The position numbers were made by a program, and so were the translations under genes. This document shows, one piece after another, positions 14,482 to 17,024 of a DNA stretch of 17,024 nucleotides. How positions within the stretch are numbered: position 1 is the stretch's first letter; every line of letters begins with the position of its first letter. The notes under the pieces are model-generated. The model worked only from the letters and a program-made list of their open reading frames with translations, ran no database searches and was not told the origin of the DNA. This stretch comes from Betaproteobacteria bacterium (GTDB taxonomy: Bacteria; Pseudomonadota; Gammaproteobacteria; Burkholderiales; Burkholderiaceae_E), in NCBI GenBank assembly GCA_009925965.1, contig RFPW01000029.1, positions 1-17,024 of the forward strand, written 5' to 3'.

Positions 14482-15524
14482 ACCCAGTTCCTCGGCACCA
14501 AATAATGCGACAGCAAGCGAGCTTCGGGTGATCCCGGTTCGGGTTGGTGGTTATAGGCCCACTGAACGCCCGGGGGCATCGACATGAGGATGCTCTCGGT
14601 GCGCCCACCCGATTGGAGGCCAAAAAGGGTGCCGCGGTCCCAGACCAGATTGAATTCGACATAACGGCCGCGCCGAAGGGCCTGCCACTCGCGCTCGCGC
14701 TCGCCGTATGCGTGGTCGCGGCGGCGCTTTGCAATCGGCAGCCAGGCTTCGATAAAACCGTTACCCACGGCTTGGGTCAAGGCAAATGCGGTGGCGAAAT
14801 CAGGTTCGGCGAGATCATCAAAAAAGATGCCACCGATACCGCGGGGCTCACCCCGATGTTTCAGGAAAAAATAATCATCGCACCAAGCCTTGAAGCGCGG
14901 GTAGGTTTCCGCGCCAAAGGGTTGGAGTGCGTCTGCACAGGTTCGATGGAAGTGGGCGGCATCCTCTTCAAAACCGTAGTACGGCGTGAGATCCATGCCA
15001 CCACCAAACCACCAAATCGGTTGTTCGCCAGACCCTTCGATGGGTTGAGCCACAAAAAACCGAACGTTCAGATGCACGGTTGGGATAAACGGATTACGGG
15101 GATGCAGAACCAGCGAAACCCCCATCGCTTCCCAATGTCGCCCGACCAACTGCGGCCGCGCCGCCGTGGCCGAGGGTGGCAAACGCGTCCCGGAAACATT
15201 CGAAAATCCAATGCCGCCACGTTCGAGCAGAGCACCGCCCTCGAGAATGCAGGTCAGTCCGCCACCACCAGTCAACGCCGGTTTTTCCGATTGTTGTGAT
15301 GGTTGCGATTGTTGTGATGGTTGAGATTGTTCTGACTTGGCCACGTTCTCGCGCTGCCACTGGTCTTCCCGAAAGCGACTGCCATCCTCGGCTTCGAGGG
15401 CGCTAACGATCTGGCGTTGCAGTCCAACCAACCAGGTTCGAACCGCGGCGGAATCGACGGTGCCCGTATCGACGGCGCCCGTATCGACAGTGCCCGTGGA
15501 GGTGGCATGGGTTTGGTTGTTCAT
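14478..15524 (-). CDS. hemF: Oxygen-dependent coproporphyrinogen III oxidase HemF with repeat insertions
   Basis: HemF decarboxylates coproporphyrinogen III to protoporphyrinogen IX using oxygen, in haem synthesis. It is 348 aa against 299 in E. coli. The conserved core is complete: GGGLTCILEGGALLERGGIG (87-106), SLVLHPRNPFIPTVHLNVR (137-155), WWFGGGMDLTPYYGFEED (171-188), FKAWCDDYFFLKHR (211-224), GIGGIFFDDL (229-238), and RRGRYVEFNLVWDRGTLFG (284-302). The extra length is at the N-terminus: a T-V-D-T-G-A repeat (about 12-24) encoded by three 15-bp units, and a Q/S/P-rich insertion (about 66-79) encoded by 18-bp units, right before the first conserved block. The ATG at 15524 lies 2 nt after the purD stop; no good Shine-Dalgarno is seen, suggesting coupling. 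The stop overlaps nadD by 4 nt. Confidence 0.96.
   Translation of the reverse strand: MNNQTHATSTGTVDTGAVDTGTVDSAAVRTWLVGLQRQIVSALEAEDGSRFREDQWQRENVAKSEQSQPSQQSQPSQQSEKPALTGGGGLTCILEGGALLERGGIGFSNVSGTRLPPSATAARPQLVGRHWEAMGVSLVLHPRNPFIPTVHLNVRFFVAQPIEGSGEQPIWWFGGGMDLTPYYGFEEDAAHFHRTCADALQPFGAETYPRFKAWCDDYFFLKHRGEPRGIGGIFFDDLAEPDFATAFALTQAVGNGFIEAWLPIAKRRRDHAYGEREREWQALRRGRYVEFNLVWDRGTLFGLQSGGRTESILMSMPPGVQWAYNHQPEPGSPEARLLSHYLVPRNWV
15289..15324 (-). repeat. 18-bp tandem repeat inside hemF (2 units plus a partial)
   Basis: The plus strand shows GATTGTTGTGATGGTTGC at 15289-15306 and the same unit with one change at 15307-15324, then a degenerate partial unit GATTGTTCTGAC to about 15336. It encodes the SQPSQQ repeat ahead of the first conserved HemF block and preserves the frame. 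Confidence 0.88.
15453..15497 (-). repeat. 15-bp tandem repeat near the hemF 5' end (3 units)
   Basis: The plus-strand units are ATCGACGGTGCCCGT (15453-15467), ATCGACGGCGCCCGT (15468-15482) and ATCGACAGTGCCCGT (15483-15497). They differ by single bases and encode the T-G-x-V-D repeat about 12 residues into HemF. Confidence 0.9.
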
Positions 15525-15526
15525 CG

Positions 15527-16840
15527 TTAAAGTGCCCGGTATCCAATATCTCGACGCATTTGCAGGCCGTCGAAATCGAGGTGCTCAATGGCGGCGTAGG
15601 CCCGCTCGCGCGCTTCGCGAACGGAATCGCCCAGTGCGGTCACGCACAAGACCCGTCCGCCGCTGGTCAACACCTGATCCTGGTCGGATTGCGTGCCTGC
15701 ATGAAATGCGATCACGCCCGGGGCGAGTGTATTGCCTTCGAGCGGCAGGCCATGAATCGGGTCGCCCTTGCGTGGCGATTCCGGGTAGCCGGCGGCGGCG
15801 AGAACAACGCCCAGCGCCACCTGCGGACTCCACTGGGCGCTCACCTGATCGAGTCGGCCGTCGATCCCTGCCTCAAGCAGCTCTACCAGGTCGGATTGCA
15901 GGCGCGCCATGATCGGTTGTGTTTCGGGGTCGCCCAGCCGGCAGTTGAATTCGAGCGTTTTGACCTGCCCCTGGGGGTCGATCATCAGCCCCGCATACAG
16001 AAATCCCGTGTAGGGAATCCCGTCGGCAGCCATCCCACGAATCGCTGGGAGGATGATTTCGCGCAACGCCCGCTCATACACCTCGGGCGTCACGACCGGA
16101 GCGGGGGAATACGCGCCCATCCCACCCGTATTCGGGCCCTGATCCCCGTCGCGCAGACGCTTATGGTCCTGACTGGGCGCCATAGCGAGGACATGTTCGC
16201 CATCGGCCATGACGATGAAACTGGCCTCTTCGCCGGCCAGAAATGATTCGATCACGACCCGCGAACCAGCCCCCCCCAACCGATTGCCCACCAACATCTC
16301 ATCGATCGCCGCATGCGCTTCGGCCAAAGTCAGCGCCACCACAACGCCCTTGCCGGCGGCCAGACCATCGGCCTTGATGACGATCGGAGCACCTTCGCGA
16401 TCGACATAGATGTGCGCTGCCTCAGCATCGGTAAACGTACCGTACGCCGCCGTCGGAATGCGGTGCCGGGTCATGAAGGCCTTGGCAAAGTCCTTCGAGC
16501 TTTCCAACTGGGCGGCTGCTGCAGTGGGCCCAAAAATGCGCAACCCACGTGATCGGAACGCGTCAACAATGCCGGCTGCCAAAGGTCCCTCGGGTCCGAC
16601 CACGGTCAGCGCGATGCCCTCTGCCTCGACCAGCTCGACAAGCGCCGAAATGCCTTCGGGGCTCGAGCCATCGATCGCGACATTGATCAGCCTGGGCTCC
16701 CGAGCCGTTCCACCGTTACCGGGGGCCACAAAAACCGATTGAACGCGGGGTGATTGCAACAGCCGCCAGGCAATTGCATGCTCGCGTCCGCCGCCCCCGA
16801 CGACCAGGAGCTTGAGTCCGTCATTCGACAGTCCAGGCAT
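15527..16840 (-). CDS. purD: Phosphoribosylamine-glycine ligase PurD
   Basis: PurD (GAR synthetase) is the second enzyme of de novo purine synthesis, joining phosphoribosylamine and glycine with ATP. The length is 437 aa, close to E. coli's 429. It is an ATP-grasp enzyme. The N-terminal domain has KLLVVGGGGREHAIAW (10-25) and VAPGNGGTA (about 38-46), followed by VVGPEGPLAAG and SSKDFAKAFM. The ATP-grasp region has PIVIKADGLAAGKGVVVAL, then DHKRLRDGDQGPNTGGMGAY and LEFNCRLGDPETQ. The ATG at 16840 shares its A with the yebC stop (TGATG). The preceding residues MPGLSNDG form a short extension before the family start. It is followed by hemF after 2 nt. Confidence 0.97.
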   Translation of the reverse strand: MPGLSNDGLKLLVVGGGGREHAIAWRLLQSPRVQSVFVAPGNGGTAREPRLINVAIDGSSPEGISALVELVEAEGIALTVVGPEGPLAAGIVDAFRSRGLRIFGPTAAAAQLESSKDFAKAFMTRHRIPTAAYGTFTDAEAAHIYVDREGAPIVIKADGLAAGKGVVVALTLAEAHAAIDEMLVGNRLGGAGSRVVIESFLAGEEASFIVMADGEHVLAMAPSQDHKRLRDGDQGPNTGGMGAYSPAPVVTPEVYERALREIILPAIRGMAADGIPYTGFLYAGLMIDPQGQVKTLEFNCRLGDPETQPIMARLQSDLVELLEAGIDGRLDQVSAQWSPQVALGVVLAAAGYPESPRKGDPIHGLPLEGNTLAPGVIAFHAGTQSDQDQVLTSGGRVLCVTALGDSVREARERAYAAIEHLDFDGLQMRRDIGYRAL

Positions 16841-17024
16841 CAGGACAGTTCCGCGTTGGTGAAAACATCCTGGACGTCATCGAGGTTTTCGATCACGTCG
16901 AGCAGCTTTTGCATCCGCTCCGCATCATCGCCACTCAGCGCGGTCGAGGTTTCGGGCCGCATCGTCAGGGCCCCGATTTCGGCGTGCAGCCCAGCCGCTT
17001 GCAGGGCGTTTCGCACGGCCGAAA
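16840..17024 (-). CDS. yebC: YebC/PmpR family protein (C-terminal part)
   Basis: Only the last 61 residues are in the window. Their sequence (ALQAAGLHAEIGALTMRP near the start of the fragment, then SGDDAERMQKLLDVIENLDD, then VQDVFTNAELS) matches the C-terminal domain of YebC proteins, where the AL-x-x-AGL and LDDVQ-x-V-x-x-N motifs are constant. Some members are described as transcriptional regulators, and more recent work links members to relief of ribosome stalling. The fragment gives no basis for choosing between these roles. The stop overlaps the purD start by one base (TGATG). The gene continues beyond the right edge. Confidence 0.93.
   Translation of the reverse strand, partial: SAVRNALQAAGLHAEIGALTMRPETSTALSGDDAERMQKLLDVIENLDDVQDVFTNAELS

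Noticed and set aside
13477..14505. A 342-residue plus-strand open frame opposite nadD and rsfS
   Set aside because: It runs across two conserved minus-strand genes and has no family features. The rsfS frameshift does not make it real, because both halves of RsfS are clearly coding on the minus strand.

Overview
The window looks like chromosomal DNA of a betaproteobacterium, most likely from the Burkholderiales. This is inferred from moderately high GC content, dense packing, and a run of housekeeping genes (yebC-purD-hemF-nadD-rsfS-rlmH-maf-rng) whose order I recall as typical of that group. The genus cannot be fixed from sequence alone. Almost all of the DNA is coding. I see no RNA gene, insertion sequence, phage gene, CRISPR array or replication origin.

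Layout from left to right. (1) Bases 1-389, minus strand: the N-terminus of a periplasmic substrate-binding protein of the branched-chain amino acid/urea type, cut by the window edge. (2) Bases 542-4530, plus strand: glcD-glcE-glcF, the three subunits of glycolate oxidase, with gaps of 1 and 4 nt. (3) Bases 4514-7481, minus strand: the pntAa-pntAb-pntB operon for the proton-translocating NAD(P) transhydrogenase. Its last 17 nt overlap the end of glcF tail to tail. (4) Bases 7622-10467, plus strand: mnmA (tRNA 2-thiouridylase), coupled through a TAATG overlap to a membrane-anchored FMN/Fe-S protein related to the glutamate synthase domain. (5) Bases 17024-10505, minus strand: a compact housekeeping series of yebC (partial), purD, hemF, nadD, rsfS (frameshifted), rlmH, maf and rng, with overlaps or gaps of no more than 18 nt.

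Functionally, glcDEF feeds glycolate-derived electrons into the respiratory chain. PntAB exchanges NADH/NADPH reducing power against the proton gradient. The right-hand series combines purine, haem and NAD synthesis with ribosome and RNA maintenance and nucleotide-pool cleaning. No dedicated regulator is encoded here.

The content is mostly ordinary metabolism and I do not see a new defence, mobile or secretion system. Four things stand out. rsfS carries a perfect 4-bp tandem duplication exactly where its reading frame breaks. Several universally conserved enzymes (MnmA, HemF, RsfS, RNase G and probably Maf, NadD and GlcF) carry low-complexity insertions or tails, some still encoded by nearly perfect 12-, 15- or 18-bp tandem repeats. 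The palindrome CGATCG is strongly over-represented, including seven copies of the octamer GCGATCGC. Finally, mnmA is translationally coupled to an uncharacterised FMN/Fe-S protein.
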